Below are positions 1-9,927 of a stretch of DNA of 33,353 nt, in pieces. This DNA is from Crocinitomicaceae bacterium. GTDB taxonomy: Bacteria; Bacteroidota; Bacteroidia; Flavobacteriales_D; Crocinitomicaceae. The notes beneath the pieces were generated by a model. The model saw only the letters and a list, made by a program, of their open reading frames with translations. It searched no databases and was not told the origin of the DNA. Each line of letters begins with the position of its first letter. Position 1 is the first letter of the stretch. The stretch lies in contig JANRBR010000008.1 in NCBI GenBank assembly GCA_030727405.1, positions 1 through 33,353 on the forward strand, given 5' to 3'. The translations under genes and the position numbers were made by a program.

Positions 1-117
1 TCATGAGTAAAACGAATGAATTTCATTCTCCTTTTCACATGAACGAACTATTAATAAATTACCCTAATTTGTTAATATCATTCACCTAGAGATGAATCTG
101 TTCTGAAAGTCATTCAT

Positions 118-125
118 TAACTTTG
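118..125 (+). promoter_or_regulatory. Bacteroidota-type -7 box before mreC
   Basis: The octamer TAACTTTG matches the Bacteroidota -7 consensus TAnnTTTG exactly and ends 5 nt before the mreC ATG. Transcription would therefore begin at or next to the start codon. No clear TTG -33 element is visible at the usual distance, so the promoter is inferred from the -7 box only. The preceding 117 bases contain no recognisable coding sequence. Confidence 0.5.
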
Positions 126-130
126 CTTTT

Positions 131-982
131 ATGCGCAACCTCATCGCCTTTTTACGTCGTTTTCAAATCTTTTTGGTCTTCGCTGCATTGCAAGTTCTCT
201 CCTTGTTGCTTTATGTGCAATTTTTGAGTTTCCCAAGAAGCCAATATTTGACGACGGCGTCTAATGTGACAGCAAAAATATTAACGTGGGAGAACGACAT
301 CACTAAGCACTTTAACCTCAGTAAAAACAATTACGCGTTGCAACGTGAAAATATCCGTCTGAGGGAACGTTTGCCCGAATTTATGTATACCTTAAGTGCT
401 GGAAAAGTAAGGGTGGAAGACACCATATTCAAACAACAGTACACCTATATTCCTGGAATGGTCATTAATTCATCGGTTACTCGAAGAAATAATTACTTCA
501 CTTTGAATATTGGAAGTAAGCAGGGAGTGAAGCCAAACATGGGTGTTTTCTCTGATAAAGGTGTTGTTGGGATTGTCCACAATACGAGTGAGCATTATTG
601 TGTTGTGAAAACGGTTTTAACGAAAGACATCAACATTGACGTGATCATTGAACCAATCCATTTATCTGGTATTTTGAAATGGAATGGGCGCGATCCAAGA
701 AGGGGTTCCATTGACGGGATTTCAAATGATTTACTCATAAAGCAATGGTCTCGCGTCGTAACACGTGGTGGATCAGGAATTTTCCCTAGAGGGATTCCAG
801 TTGGAAAAGTAGAAAAAATTCAAACCATCGAGGGAGAACCGCTATGGAACGTTGTTCTGAGGTATGCTGAGGATTATCGGACACTTCAGCGCGTTTATGT
901 CGTGAAAAATTTATTGATTGAAGAACAAAAAGAATTGGAAGGACTCATCCCGCCAGACAAAGAAGAAGATTTATTGCAATGA
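131..982 (+). CDS. mreC: Rod shape-determining protein MreC
   Basis: MreC is the bitopic periplasmic scaffold of the elongasome that links the MreB cytoskeleton to PBP2 and RodA. The 283-residue product has a short basic N-terminus, one membrane helix at about residues 12-33, a predicted coiled coil at about 50-85, and the paired beta-domain typical of MreC (for example the NIGSKQGVKPNMGV and GVVGIV segments near 127-150). The start is fixed by the cytoplasmic MRNL...F stretch common in Bacteroidota MreC. It overlaps mreD by 4 nt (ATGA), so the two are probably translationally coupled. mreB is not in the window and may lie upstream. Confidence 0.93.
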   Translation: MRNLIAFLRRFQIFLVFAALQVLSLLLYVQFLSFPRSQYLTTASNVTAKILTWENDITKHFNLSKNNYALQRENIRLRERLPEFMYTLSAGKVRVEDTIFKQQYTYIPGMVINSSVTRRNNYFTLNIGSKQGVKPNMGVFSDKGVVGIVHNTSEHYCVVKTVLTKDINIDVIIEPIHLSGILKWNGRDPRRGSIDGISNDLLIKQWSRVVTRGGSGIFPRGIPVGKVEKIQTIEGEPLWNVVLRYAEDYRTLQRVYVVKNLLIEEQKELEGLIPPDKEEDLLQ

Positions 983-1494
983 ATAACTTAACCAAAAATA
1001 TCATCCGATTCTTTGTGTTTGTCGTATTACAAACCTTGATTTTTAATCAATTAGAAATTGGTTACGGGTTTCATTTAATGATCCATCCACTATTTGTCAT
1101 GTTATTGCCTTTTGAGCTGGGCGTAATTTCCCTGATGGGACTTGCTTTTCTCCTCGGAATCATCATTGACATTTTTTCAAACACCTATGGATTGCATGCG
1201 TCATCCTTGGTGATGTTGGCTTATTTTCGTCCAATTCTTTTCAAGTTTTATGGTCCCAGAGAGGGCTATGATCCCTTGAAGGAACCAAATGTATTTGACA
1301 TGGGGAATCGATGGTTTACCTTGGTTTTTGGAATTCTTTTGTCCATTCATAACTTTTGGTTCTTCTTGGTGGAAAGTTTTCAATTGAATCAATTCTTATT
1401 CATCCTGCAGAAAACCATTTTTAGTACGGTTCCATCTTTTTTAATTTGCTTGCTGCTTCAAAGTTTCTTGATTAAAAAATCCAAAACAAAATGA
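979..1494 (+). CDS. mreD: Rod shape-determining protein MreD
   Basis: MreD is a small multi-pass inner-membrane component of the elongasome. The 171-residue product is almost entirely hydrophobic, with about five membrane segments and the usual MreD-like short loops. Identification rests on size, topology and position between mreC and mrdA, because MreD is poorly conserved in sequence. It starts inside the last codons of mreC and its stop overlaps the start of mrdA by 4 nt (ATGA at both junctions), as expected for a fixed stoichiometry operon. Confidence 0.88.
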   Translation: MNNLTKNIIRFFVFVVLQTLIFNQLEIGYGFHLMIHPLFVMLLPFELGVISLMGLAFLLGIIIDIFSNTYGLHASSLVMLAYFRPILFKFYGPREGYDPLKEPNVFDMGNRWFTLVFGILLSIHNFWFFLVESFQLNQFLFILQKTIFSTVPSFLICLLLQSFLIKKSKTK

Positions 1495-3359
1495 ATTTTG
1501 ATATCCGACGTTATGTAATCCTTGCCTTCATTATCCTGGTGGGATTTCTATACACATTTCGTCTGTTTTACATGCAAGTAGTGGATGACACTTGGACATT
1601 ACGGGCACATGAAGTGGCGGAAAAACGGATTGAAATTACGCCACCTCGAGGAGTTGTTTTTGATCGAAATGGCATGAAAATCGTTTCCAATCGAACCTAT
1701 TTCAATTTGATGATGGTCGAGGACGAAATCAAAAACCTTGACACCGTTGCCTTTGCGAAACTCATCGGTTGGACTGTCGAGGATGTTAGAAAGCGATTCA
1801 AGGAAATCATCAAAGGTGAAGGAACGTATTACAATAAAATTACGGGCAAACGTACCTCAAATTACCAAAAAATCAGAAAATATCCTTTCTTGAAAGAACT
1901 GACTCTTGAGGAGATCTCGCGCATTGCGCCACATTTAGAAAATTTCCCAGGTTTTTATGAGAAAGTCACCAGCATGCGAAATTATCCATTCAAGAGCGGT
2001 GCAAACATCATGGGGTATTTATCAGAAGTGAATCGCGAAGAGGTAGAAAGTGATCATTTTTACAAGCCCGGCGATAACATTGGTCGTTCTGGAATTGAAA
2101 AGTTTTACGAACGTGAATTGCGCGGCAGAAAAGGAATTAAATACATTGTTACCTCTGCATTGAACAACGCAATCGAATCCTTTGCAGATGGAAAATACGA
2201 TACCACCGCACGTCAGGCGGATCCATTGAAATTAGGAATGGACATGATCATCCAGTCTTACGGTGAAAAATTGATGCAAAATAAAAAAGGATGTATTGTG
2301 GCCATCGAACCATCTACGGGTGAAATATTAGCTATGGTTTCTGCCCCATCTTATGACCCGAACCTTTTGGTCGGCAAAAGAAACATTAGTGCAAATTACC
2401 CGAAATTGGCCTTGGATAAAAACATGCCGTTGTTTCCTCGTCCTTTACAAGCAGAATATCCTCCGGGATCCATTTTCAAGTTGGTGCAATCGTTAATTGG
2501 AATGCAAGAAGGTGTCATCACGGCAAGGTCAGGATTTCCATGTGATAAAAGCCTTGTTGGATGTCATGATCACCCTTCTGCTCGCAATGTGGCGGAAGCC
2601 GTTCAATATTCCTGCAACCCATATTATTACGCTGTTGTTCGCAGAATTATTCAACAAGGAAAGAAAAAAGGGATTTTTGCTGATGCTGAATATGGCTTAA
2701 ACAAATGGCACAAATACATGCGGAGTTTTGGCCTTGGGAAAACCTTGGATGCAGATGTTTCCGGACAACGACCAGGTTTGATCCCTGATTCAAAATACTA
2801 CGACAAATGGTACGGTCATCATCAATGGGCTTTCTCAACAATTCGCTCCATTTCCATTGGACAAGGTGAGGTAAAATTAACTCCTCTCCACATGGCCAAT
2901 ATCGCAGCGATCATTGCCAATAAAGGTTGGTTTTATGTTCCACATTTCGTAAAATCCATTGGTAGAAAAGGTCCACTTGCCATTTACAGAACGAAAAAAC
3001 GAACCATGGTAAACGAGCAATATTACGGGCCCGTCATTGAAGGAATGAGAAAGGTAGTAAATGAAGCAGGAGGAACAGCAAGCATGGCGCGCTTAGATGA
3101 CATCGAAATTTGCGGGAAAACGGGAACTGTTCAAAATCCTCATGGGGAAGATCACTCCGTTTTTATCGCATTCGCACCAATGAACAACCCTAAAATTGCC
3201 ATCGCCGTATTTGTTGAAAATGCAGGATTTGGTGGAACATGGGCTGGTCCAATCGCTAGCCTAATGATTGAAAAATACTTGAAACGGAAGGTTTCAGATA
3301 AGGATAAAGAGAAGCGCATCATAGATGCCAAACTTGCTTACATTTCAAATCAACGGTAA
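1491..3359 (+). CDS. mrdA: Penicillin-binding protein 2 (elongasome transpeptidase)
   Basis: This monofunctional class B PBP cross-links peptidoglycan during cell elongation, working with the glycosyltransferase RodA. The 622-residue protein has an N-terminal membrane helix (about 8-30) and a pedestal domain with PPRGVVFDRNG near 51-61. Its transpeptidase domain carries all three active-site motifs: S327-I-F-K330, S374-C-N376 and K543-T-G. Length and motif order are normal for PBP2. A cysteine/histidine-rich stretch between the first two motifs (C351, C358, H359, H361) might bind a metal, which is inference only. The stop overlaps the rodA start by one base (TAATG). Confidence 0.95.
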   Translation: MNFDIRRYVILAFIILVGFLYTFRLFYMQVVDDTWTLRAHEVAEKRIEITPPRGVVFDRNGMKIVSNRTYFNLMMVEDEIKNLDTVAFAKLIGWTVEDVRKRFKEIIKGEGTYYNKITGKRTSNYQKIRKYPFLKELTLEEISRIAPHLENFPGFYEKVTSMRNYPFKSGANIMGYLSEVNREEVESDHFYKPGDNIGRSGIEKFYERELRGRKGIKYIVTSALNNAIESFADGKYDTTARQADPLKLGMDMIIQSYGEKLMQNKKGCIVAIEPSTGEILAMVSAPSYDPNLLVGKRNISANYPKLALDKNMPLFPRPLQAEYPPGSIFKLVQSLIGMQEGVITARSGFPCDKSLVGCHDHPSARNVAEAVQYSCNPYYYAVVRRIIQQGKKKGIFADAEYGLNKWHKYMRSFGLGKTLDADVSGQRPGLIPDSKYYDKWYGHHQWAFSTIRSISIGQGEVKLTPLHMANIAAIIANKGWFYVPHFVKSIGRKGPLAIYRTKKRTMVNEQYYGPVIEGMRKVVNEAGGTASMARLDDIEICGKTGTVQNPHGEDHSVFIAFAPMNNPKIAIAVFVENAGFGGTWAGPIASLMIEKYLKRKVSDKDKEKRIIDAKLAYISNQR

Positions 3360-4753
3360 TGAGAAAGGAAGAAAGTTTAATTTCCCATTTGGATTGGCCT
3401 TTGTTCATCTCGTTCATTCTGATGTTGATCGCAGGAATGACCACGCTATACTCTGTAGCCTACAACGATCTTCATCCGAGCATTTTTGATGTGTCCATGA
3501 TGTATGGGAAACAATTAATCTGGATCGTCGTTTCTTTGTTTCTTGGTCTACTCGTCTTTTTAATTGACTCTGATATCTATCGAAGGTTTGCCTTCCCCAT
3601 TTATGGCTTTACCTTATTCCTACTAGTCGTCGTGCTTTTTATGCCTGCAGTACATGGAGCTCGCGCATGGATTGGAATTGGGTCAATGGGGATTCAACCG
3701 GCCGAATTTGCGAAGATTTCGACAGCCTTGTTACTAGCGAAATACATCAGTAGCATTAGCGTCAAACAACAAAATATTAGTAGCGTCCTAACGGCAAGCG
3801 CCATTTTATTGGTTCCAATGGCATTGATTTTACTTCAGCCTGATGCGGGAACCTTTGTCGTTTTTACTTCTTTTCTCTTTGTGATGTACCGCGAAGGACT
3901 CACATTTGATCCAATCATTTTAAGTTTTGTGAACAGGATTCCAGGGGTTCGCTTCAAGGAAACATGGGTAGGAAGTCACTTTATTCCAATCCTTTTTGTG
4001 ATGATTTTTATTAGTGTCATCACCTTATTATTGAACTCGGTACAATTGGATTTTTTCTTTTTGCCTTTCCCCGTTTCCGGATCCATTGGTGTCATTTCAA
4101 CCATTTTAATTTTTTCCGTTTTATCCATTCTTTTTCTACAGCGTTTTTCAGCGAAAAGGGAGCGCTCTCGTGGGACGGTCATCATCATTCTTGGATTCGT
4201 CTTTACCAGTGGACTTTCCTTCATTGTTGATCATGGATTCAACAGTTTAGCACCCCACCAGAAGGACCGTATCGAACTATTTTTAGGACTTCGCGAAGAT
4301 CCAAACGGGAAAGATTACAACCGAAACCGTGCCATGGCTGCAGTAGGTTCCGGGGGACTACTTGGGAAAGGATACAACAAGGCATCTGTTTCGAGTGTTG
4401 AAAGCAATCACGTGCCGGAAAGTGAGACCGACTTTATTTTTTGTCCATTTGCGGAAGAATGGGGCTTCGTGGGGATTACTTTTCTTTTTGGACTCTATTT
4501 ATTCATGTTGATTCGAATCATTCTCATTGCCGAACGCCAGCGGTCAATCTTTAACCGAGTATACGCTTATTGCGTTGGAATGATTCTGTTCTATCACTTT
4601 GCCATCAATATTGGTATGAACATTGGATTTGCACCAGTGATTGGAATTCCACTTCCATTCTTTAGCTATGGGGGTTCCTCCATGATGTCGTTTTGCATGA
4701 TGATGTTTATTCTATTAAAATTGGATAGCCAACGTAAAGATGTCTTAAGATAA
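3359..4753 (+). CDS. rodA: Rod shape-determining protein RodA (SEDS glycosyltransferase)
   Basis: RodA is the SEDS-family peptidoglycan polymerase of the elongasome. The 464-residue product is polytopic and shows family signatures such as the GARAWIGIG...QPAEFAK region near residue 100-120, LLQPDAGT near 160 and a C-terminal NIGMNIGFAPVIGIPLPFFSYGGSS motif region near 420-445. It is somewhat longer than the E. coli protein because of an extra hydrophobic stretch around residues 200-265, which is common in Bacteroidota RodA. It directly follows its partner PBP2 and ends 20 nt before the class A PBP gene. Confidence 0.95.
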   Translation: MRKEESLISHLDWPLFISFILMLIAGMTTLYSVAYNDLHPSIFDVSMMYGKQLIWIVVSLFLGLLVFLIDSDIYRRFAFPIYGFTLFLLVVVLFMPAVHGARAWIGIGSMGIQPAEFAKISTALLLAKYISSISVKQQNISSVLTASAILLVPMALILLQPDAGTFVVFTSFLFVMYREGLTFDPIILSFVNRIPGVRFKETWVGSHFIPILFVMIFISVITLLLNSVQLDFFFLPFPVSGSIGVISTILIFSVLSILFLQRFSAKRERSRGTVIIILGFVFTSGLSFIVDHGFNSLAPHQKDRIELFLGLREDPNGKDYNRNRAMAAVGSGGLLGKGYNKASVSSVESNHVPESETDFIFCPFAEEWGFVGITFLFGLYLFMLIRIILIAERQRSIFNRVYAYCVGMILFYHFAINIGMNIGFAPVIGIPLPFFSYGGSSMMSFCMMMFILLKLDSQRKDVLR

Positions 4754-4773
4754 TTGTCGCTAAATTTGATACT

Positions 4774-7278
4774 ATGAAGAGTTTTAATGAACCTGAAAAA
4801 ATGTCTGACGAGGATAAGAAAAAATTCACGCGAATTTTCTGGGCCTTTTCACTCGTTCCTTTCATTTTAGTGACTGCACTGTTATTGTTGCAATCTGAGA
4901 GCTTATTGCCTCCTGTTTCAATGTTAGATAATCCACCAGAATTACAAGCATCACTGATCATTGCGAAAAAAAACGTGAAAGAGGATACCATTATTGGTCG
5001 TTTTTGGCAAGTAAACCGCACGAGTGTTAAATACCGTGAAATTTCTCCCTATGTTTTTGATGCATTGATTTCAACAGAAGATGAACGCTTTTACAATCAC
5101 TCTGGAGTAGATTTTAAAGGATTGGCACGTTCGTTCATGAGTTTGGGGAGAAAAGGTGGGGCCTCAACGATCACTCAACAGCTGGCAAAACTATTGTTTA
5201 CGCTAAGAAACCGACAATTAGAAGAACTTGCGCGTACCAATGGTGAAAGTTTAGACCTTCCTACAGGAGGAATTTTTGGAAAATTTCGTCGCTTGAATGA
5301 AAAAGCACGTGAAAACATCATTGCCAAACGTTTAGAAGAACGATTCACGAAAGAGGAAATCATCACCATGTACTTGAATCAATTTGATTTTCTATACAAT
5401 GCTGTTGGAATTGAAAATGCTTCCCGTGTATACTTTGATAAGAGTCCGAAGGATTTAACTAAAATTGAAGCAGCCGTATTGGTCGGGATGTGTAAAAACC
5501 CTGACCTTTTCAATCCATACAAATACACGATAAAAAATTACCGTAAAAAAGCAGCAGATCGCGCCGGAATTTCTCCTGAAAATGTAACGGCAGAACAAAT
5601 GGCGGAATTGCGTTCAGAAGATTCCATTCGTTCGATCTCTCGCCGCAATCAAGTTCTTTTTCAATGGTTGAAAAACAGTCAAGCAGAAAATGAGGGACTT
5701 AGAACCAAAATTACCCAAGAAGAATATGACCGTTTAAAGGTGATGCCGATTGTCGTTCATTATAAATCCTTGGACCACAAAGAAGGTATGGCGCCGTATT
5801 TTAGGGAATCGTTGCGCAAAGAAGTGACCCAGATTTTGATGTCAAAAAACGAAGATGGATCCTTCAAGTATTTAAGAGAAGATGGAAATCCATATGATAT
5901 TTATGGTGATGGATTAAAAATCTATACCACCTTGAATCCATCCTTACAACGACATGCTGAATATGCAGTTGAACGCCATCTCCGTGATGATTTACAACCA
6001 CAATTCGACATCAACAATCGTCGATTAAAGAATTTCCCTTTTGCGAATTCCATTGAAAAGAAAATGGTCAATAAAATATTGGAATCAGCCCGAACCTCAT
6101 CTGGGCGTTTTCAAAACATGACCTTGGCAGGATATACCGAAGATGAAATTAAAGAAAGTTTCAATACTCCAGTGAACATGACCGTGTTTTCATGGAAAGG
6201 GGAACGCGATACCTTGATGACACCAAATGATTCGATTCGATACTATAAATCATTCTTACACGCTGGATTACTTTCCATGGATCCAACTACCGGCTTTGTT
6301 CGTGCTTGGGTCGGAGGGGTGAATTTTAAGCACTTTGGCTACGATCACGTGCGACAAGGGAAACGACAAGTTGGATCTACCATTAAACCATTTGTCTATG
6401 CCGCGGCACTATCCATGAAGGTGGTTAATCCGTGCACCACTTTTACACCAGGTGAGTATTGTGTCGAATTAGTCAATGATCAAAATAAAGTGGTTGGAAA
6501 ATATTGTCCGAAAGGTCACGCTGCTGGTTCGGTGAAAGACGGATTGGCCCAATCTTCTAATCCAACTACGGTTGCCGTGATGGCTCGTATGGGCGCATAT
6601 AACCCTGTCGCGAAAACGGGAGGACCTTTCCAAATCGAAAAATTACTTAGAAAGGCAGAGATTGAACTCAATAAAAATGATGTTGTCCCATCGATGTGTT
6701 TAGGAAGTATGGACCTTTCACTGTATCAATTGGTGGCTGCTCAATGTGTGTTCCCAAACAATGGAATTTATGTCCGTCCAACAACCATTGAACGCATTAC
6801 AGATCGTAATGGAAAGGTTATTTACAGTGCCACGGAGCACCGCGAACAAGCATTAAATTCTACCGTTGCCTACGAAATTTTAAAAATGATGAAAGGTGTT
6901 ATTCAGAGTGGAACCGGAGCAAGTCTGCGAAGTGGTAGAAGTTGGGGTGGAATCACTGCACCTACTGCAGGTAAAACAGGTACCACTCAAAATAATTCCG
7001 ATGGTTGGTTCATTGGAATAACCCCAGAACTTGTCACAGGTGTTTGGGTTGGAGCGGAAGATCGTGCGGTACGTTTTCAAAGCATGAACTGGGGACAAGG
7101 TGCACGAATGGCCCTGCCAATTTATGGTTATTACATGCAACGTGTCTATAAAGACCCATTAGGATTATCCACGCGTGATTTTCTTCCTCCGGATGATTAT
7201 GATGCGACAGCTTACGATTGCAAGGATGCCCCTCAACCTGAAACGGTGGATGAATCCGAAGTACCATTTGAATTTTAA
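4774..7278 (+). CDS. Penicillin-binding protein 1A (bifunctional GT51 and transpeptidase)
   Basis: This class A PBP both polymerises and cross-links glycan strands at the outer face of the inner membrane. The 834-residue protein has a cytoplasmic N-terminus and one membrane helix (about 21-40). The GT51 domain has the catalytic-Glu motif EDERFYNHSG (E102) and GASTITQQLAK (about 129-139). The transpeptidase domain has S535-T-I-K538, an SSN motif (QSSNPT) and KTGTTQN. It probably belongs to the same transcript as rodA, because the gap is only 20 nt. The pairing with the mre/rod genes is a common Bacteroidota arrangement. Confidence 0.93.
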   Translation: MKSFNEPEKMSDEDKKKFTRIFWAFSLVPFILVTALLLLQSESLLPPVSMLDNPPELQASLIIAKKNVKEDTIIGRFWQVNRTSVKYREISPYVFDALISTEDERFYNHSGVDFKGLARSFMSLGRKGGASTITQQLAKLLFTLRNRQLEELARTNGESLDLPTGGIFGKFRRLNEKARENIIAKRLEERFTKEEIITMYLNQFDFLYNAVGIENASRVYFDKSPKDLTKIEAAVLVGMCKNPDLFNPYKYTIKNYRKKAADRAGISPENVTAEQMAELRSEDSIRSISRRNQVLFQWLKNSQAENEGLRTKITQEEYDRLKVMPIVVHYKSLDHKEGMAPYFRESLRKEVTQILMSKNEDGSFKYLREDGNPYDIYGDGLKIYTTLNPSLQRHAEYAVERHLRDDLQPQFDINNRRLKNFPFANSIEKKMVNKILESARTSSGRFQNMTLAGYTEDEIKESFNTPVNMTVFSWKGERDTLMTPNDSIRYYKSFLHAGLLSMDPTTGFVRAWVGGVNFKHFGYDHVRQGKRQVGSTIKPFVYAAALSMKVVNPCTTFTPGEYCVELVNDQNKVVGKYCPKGHAAGSVKDGLAQSSNPTTVAVMARMGAYNPVAKTGGPFQIEKLLRKAEIELNKNDVVPSMCLGSMDLSLYQLVAAQCVFPNNGIYVRPTTIERITDRNGKVIYSATEHREQALNSTVAYEILKMMKGVIQSGTGASLRSGRSWGGITAPTAGKTGTTQNNSDGWFIGITPELVTGVWVGAEDRAVRFQSMNWGQGARMALPIYGYYMQRVYKDPLGLSTRDFLPPDDYDATAYDCKDAPQPETVDESEVPFEF

Positions 7279-7281
7279 GAG

Positions 7282-7980
7282 ATGAACAAAGTAGTAAAAA
7301 ACGTTGAAGACGCATTAGTCGGCATCGAAGATGGGATGACACTCATGTTAGGTGGATTTGGTCTTTGCGGCATTCCAGAAAATTCCATTGGACAATTAGT
7401 GAAATTAGGGACGAAAAACCTCACTTGCATAAGCAATAATGCCGGCGTTGATGATTTTGGTATCGGACTGATGCTACAAGCGAAGCAAGTAAAGAAAATG
7501 ATCAGTTCATACGTTGGTGAAAACGATGAATTCGAACGACAAATGCTCAGTGGAGAATTGGAAGTAGACTTAATTCCACAAGGTAGTTTAGCCGAACGTT
7601 GTCGTGCTGGTGGTGCTGGAATTCCAGCATTTTTTACTCCTGCGGGATACGGAACGGAAGTAGCTGAAGGAAAAGAAGTACGCGTATTTAATGGCAAACC
7701 TCATATACTAGAAAGTGCATTAACCGCAGACTTTGCCATAGTGAAAGCATGGAAAGGTGATACGGAAGGAAACCTCATCTACAAGGCTGCGGCTCGCAAC
7801 TTTAATCCGATGATGGCCATGGCTGGTAAAATCACTGTAGCGGAAGTAGAGGAACTCGTTCCAGCAGGAACATTAGACCCCAATCACATACATACACCTG
7901 GGATTTTCGTTCAACGCATCTTCCAAGGAGAAAAATTCGAGAAAAGAATCGAGCAACGAACAGTTAGAAAGAACGATTAA
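7282..7980 (+). CDS. 3-oxoacid (succinyl-CoA:acetoacetate) CoA-transferase, subunit A
   Basis: Subunit A of a type I CoA-transferase. The 232-residue protein starts with the family's typical [23 protein letters not shown] segment and has [21 protein letters not shown] near residues 110-130. It pairs with the following gene to move CoA between succinyl-CoA and a 3-oxoacid such as acetoacetate, in ketone-body, branched-chain amino acid or short-chain fatty acid breakdown. The start lies 3 nt after the PBP1A stop, so it is probably cotranscribed with the cell-wall genes despite the unrelated role. The exact acyl substrate cannot be read from sequence. Confidence 0.9.
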   Translation: MNKVVKNVEDALVGIEDGMTLMLGGFGLCGIPENSIGQLVKLGTKNLTCISNNAGVDDFGIGLMLQAKQVKKMISSYVGENDEFERQMLSGELEVDLIPQGSLAERCRAGGAGIPAFFTPAGYGTEVAEGKEVRVFNGKPHILESALTADFAIVKAWKGDTEGNLIYKAAARNFNPMMAMAGKITVAEVEELVPAGTLDPNHIHTPGIFVQRIFQGEKFEKRIEQRTVRKND

Positions 7981-7991
7981 GCACAGACGAT

Positions 7992-8651
7992 ATGGCACTC
8001 GACAAAAATGGCATTGCCCAACGCATTGCACAAGAATTAAAAAACGGATGGTACGTCAACTTAGGGATTGGAATTCCTACGCTGGTTGCTAACTATATTC
8101 CTCAAGGTATTGACGTTGAATTTCAATCCGAAAATGGCATTTTAGGCATGGGGCCTTTTCCGTTCGATGGAGAAGAGGATGCGGATTTGATTAATGCTGG
8201 AAAGCAAACAATTACGACTGTTCCAGGCGCTTCCTTCTTTGACTCTGCCACTTCGTTTGCCATGATTCGCGGACAGCACGTTCAATTAACGGTTCTTGGT
8301 GCCATGGAAGTTTCTCAAAACGGCGACATTGCCAATTGGAAAATCCCTGGGAAAATGGTGAAAGGAATGGGTGGTGCAATGGACCTTGTAGCGTCAGCAG
8401 AAAACATCATCGTTGCCATGATGCACAGTAATAAAGCAGGAGAATCAAAAATCCTGAAAGCATGTACCTTGCCTTTAACCGGTGTTGGCTGTGTGAAAAA
8501 AGTTGTGACTGAATTGGCCGTTTTGGAAATCAAGGATGGTAAATTCCACTTAATCGAACGCGCACCAGGAGTCAGTGTCGAGGAAATCATTTCAAAAACG
8601 GAAGGTGACCTTGTTGTTCCTGAGGTTGTTCCTGAAATGCACTTTGATTGA
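7992..8651 (+). CDS. 3-oxoacid CoA-transferase, subunit B
   Basis: Subunit B carries the catalytic glutamate of type I CoA-transferases, seen in the SENGILGMGPFP motif near residues 48-59. The 219-residue length is normal for the separate B chain. A GGAMDLV segment near residue 123 is also typical of the family. It follows subunit A by 11 nt and overlaps the cysQ-like gene by 4 nt. The two subunits together make one heteromeric cytoplasmic enzyme. Confidence 0.92.
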   Translation: MALDKNGIAQRIAQELKNGWYVNLGIGIPTLVANYIPQGIDVEFQSENGILGMGPFPFDGEEDADLINAGKQTITTVPGASFFDSATSFAMIRGQHVQLTVLGAMEVSQNGDIANWKIPGKMVKGMGGAMDLVASAENIIVAMMHSNKAGESKILKACTLPLTGVGCVKKVVTELAVLEIKDGKFHLIERAPGVSVEEIISKTEGDLVVPEVVPEMHFD

Positions 8652-9457
8652 TTCCTTTTCTCGAAAAATACATCGCCGCCATTCATGCGAGCATCGCTGC
8701 CTCGGAAGCGATTATGCAGATTTATCAAAACGATTTTGAAGAGGTCATCAAATCCGATGGTTCTCCATTAACACAGGCCGATCTTGCTTCGTCTGATATC
8801 ATTGACGCTTTTTTACGTCCCTTCGGAATTCCCATTACTGGGGAAGAGACAGAGAAAATGACGTACGAAGAACGTGCTAAGTGGACCGAATGCTGGTGTG
8901 TGGATCCACTCGATGGGACAAAAGAATTCATCAAAAAAAACGGAGAATTCGCCGTGAATATCGCATTAATCAAGGAAGGAAAAGCAGTTTTTGGACTCAT
9001 TGCCTCACCTGTAAACCGTGAAATACTCATAGGTTCAGCCGATACTGGTGTTTTCCTTTTCTCTTTTGACCAAGTCTATGATTTTTCGAGTTGGAAAAAA
9101 TTAAGTCGACCAGAAAAACATAATGATCCTTTGGTTATGACCTGCTCTCGTAGTCACCATTCTGGTCCTGTCTTACACTTTATTCAAGATTTGAAAGCCA
9201 TTACGGAGGAAGTAGTGTTTGCTAAAAAGGGTTCATCCCTCAAATTCTTCGATTTAGCGCTTGGTACCGCAGATGTGTATCCGCGCTACGCACCAACCAT
9301 GGAATGGGACATCGCCGCTGGACAAGCCATTTTAGAGGCGTTAGGAGGGACGGTGGTTCATGCTGAAACTGGTGAATCCCTGCGATACAATAAAGCCAAT
9401 CTAACCAATCCGTATTTTGTGGCGAGAACGGCGGCTATGCCGTCAAGCGACAAATAA
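8648..9457 (+). CDS. cysQ: 3'(2'),5'-bisphosphate nucleotidase, CysQ family
   Basis: A Mg2+-dependent, Li+-sensitive phosphatase of the inositol-monophosphatase fold that removes 3'-phosphoadenosine 5'-phosphate, a by-product of sulfate activation and sulfotransfer. The 269-residue protein shows the GEET metal-binding segment, the hallmark WCVDPLDGTKEF motif and the C-terminal EWDIAAGQAIL motif. The chosen start is TTG, overlapping the scoB stop as TTGA, because it gives the usual N-terminal helix and the next in-frame ATG would remove 22 residues. Its 3' end overlaps the convergent cupin gene by 23 nt. Confidence 0.9.
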   Translation: MIPFLEKYIAAIHASIAASEAIMQIYQNDFEEVIKSDGSPLTQADLASSDIIDAFLRPFGIPITGEETEKMTYEERAKWTECWCVDPLDGTKEFIKKNGEFAVNIALIKEGKAVFGLIASPVNREILIGSADTGVFLFSFDQVYDFSSWKKLSRPEKHNDPLVMTCSRSHHSGPVLHFIQDLKAITEEVVFAKKGSSLKFFDLALGTADVYPRYAPTMEWDIAAGQAILEALGGTVVHAETGESLRYNKANLTNPYFVARTAAMPSSDK

Positions 9458-9911
9458 TCTCCTCATGTTGTGGATATTGATCCAATAATTCTTGCCTAGA
9501 AAACAATTCAAAATCCCGGAACATAAAACCCGGAGCAACCGCACAGGAAACAAGTGCATAACCGCCTTCTTGTACTTCGCTGCCAAATATGTCTTGTTTT
9601 TTCACTAAATGATAGGGACTTTGTCCGGAAGATAAATCGAGGCCTAGCAGTTTTTGCTCATGACCGTTTTCGCTGATCACATGAACGGTTAGTGGACTTC
9701 CCTCATGAAAATACCAATGTTCATCGCTTTGAATGCGGTGAAAATTCGAAGCGTTTTCGAAAGTGAGCAAAAACAAAATAGACGTCATCAGGGCTTGTTC
9801 TCCATCCAACGTTTCCACACTTCGATACGTTTCCTTGTAGTAACCACCTTCTGGATGTGGAAGTAATCCAAGTGATTGAATGAGTTCGTTTATACGTTGA
9901 GTATGTTTCAT
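9435..9911 (-). CDS. Cupin family protein (DUF985/cupin_5-like)
   Basis: A single-domain cupin of about 158 residues. The conserved core includes HPEGGYYKETYRS near the N-terminus, a FHRIQSDEHWYFHEG metal-site-like segment, and a C-terminal CAVAPGFMFRDFELF strand. The catalytic or ligand role is unknown for this family. The ATG at 9911 is preferred over an alternative start 33 nt upstream, because the core begins soon after it and a near-consensus -7 box (TTAATTTG) ends 6 nt before it. It is the last gene of the minus-strand photolyase operon direction and its tail overlaps cysQ. Confidence 0.8.
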   Translation of the reverse strand: MKHTQRINELIQSLGLLPHPEGGYYKETYRSVETLDGEQALMTSILFLLTFENASNFHRIQSDEHWYFHEGSPLTVHVISENGHEQKLLGLDLSSGQSPYHLVKKQDIFGSEVQEGGYALVSCAVAPGFMFRDFELFSRQELLDQYPQHEEIICRLTA

Positions 9912-9927
9912 TTCAGTCAAATTAAAA

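Noticed and set aside
7282..8651. Annotating the CoA-transferase pair as an acetate- or butyrate-specific enzyme.
   Set aside because: Motifs support type I 3-oxoacid CoA-transferase, but the acyl specificity cannot be read from the sequence.
9432..9452. Hairpin ACGGC-N6-GCCGT at the convergent cysQ/cupin junction as a bidirectional terminator.
   Set aside because: The stem is only 5 bp, lies inside both coding regions and has no T-run on either side.
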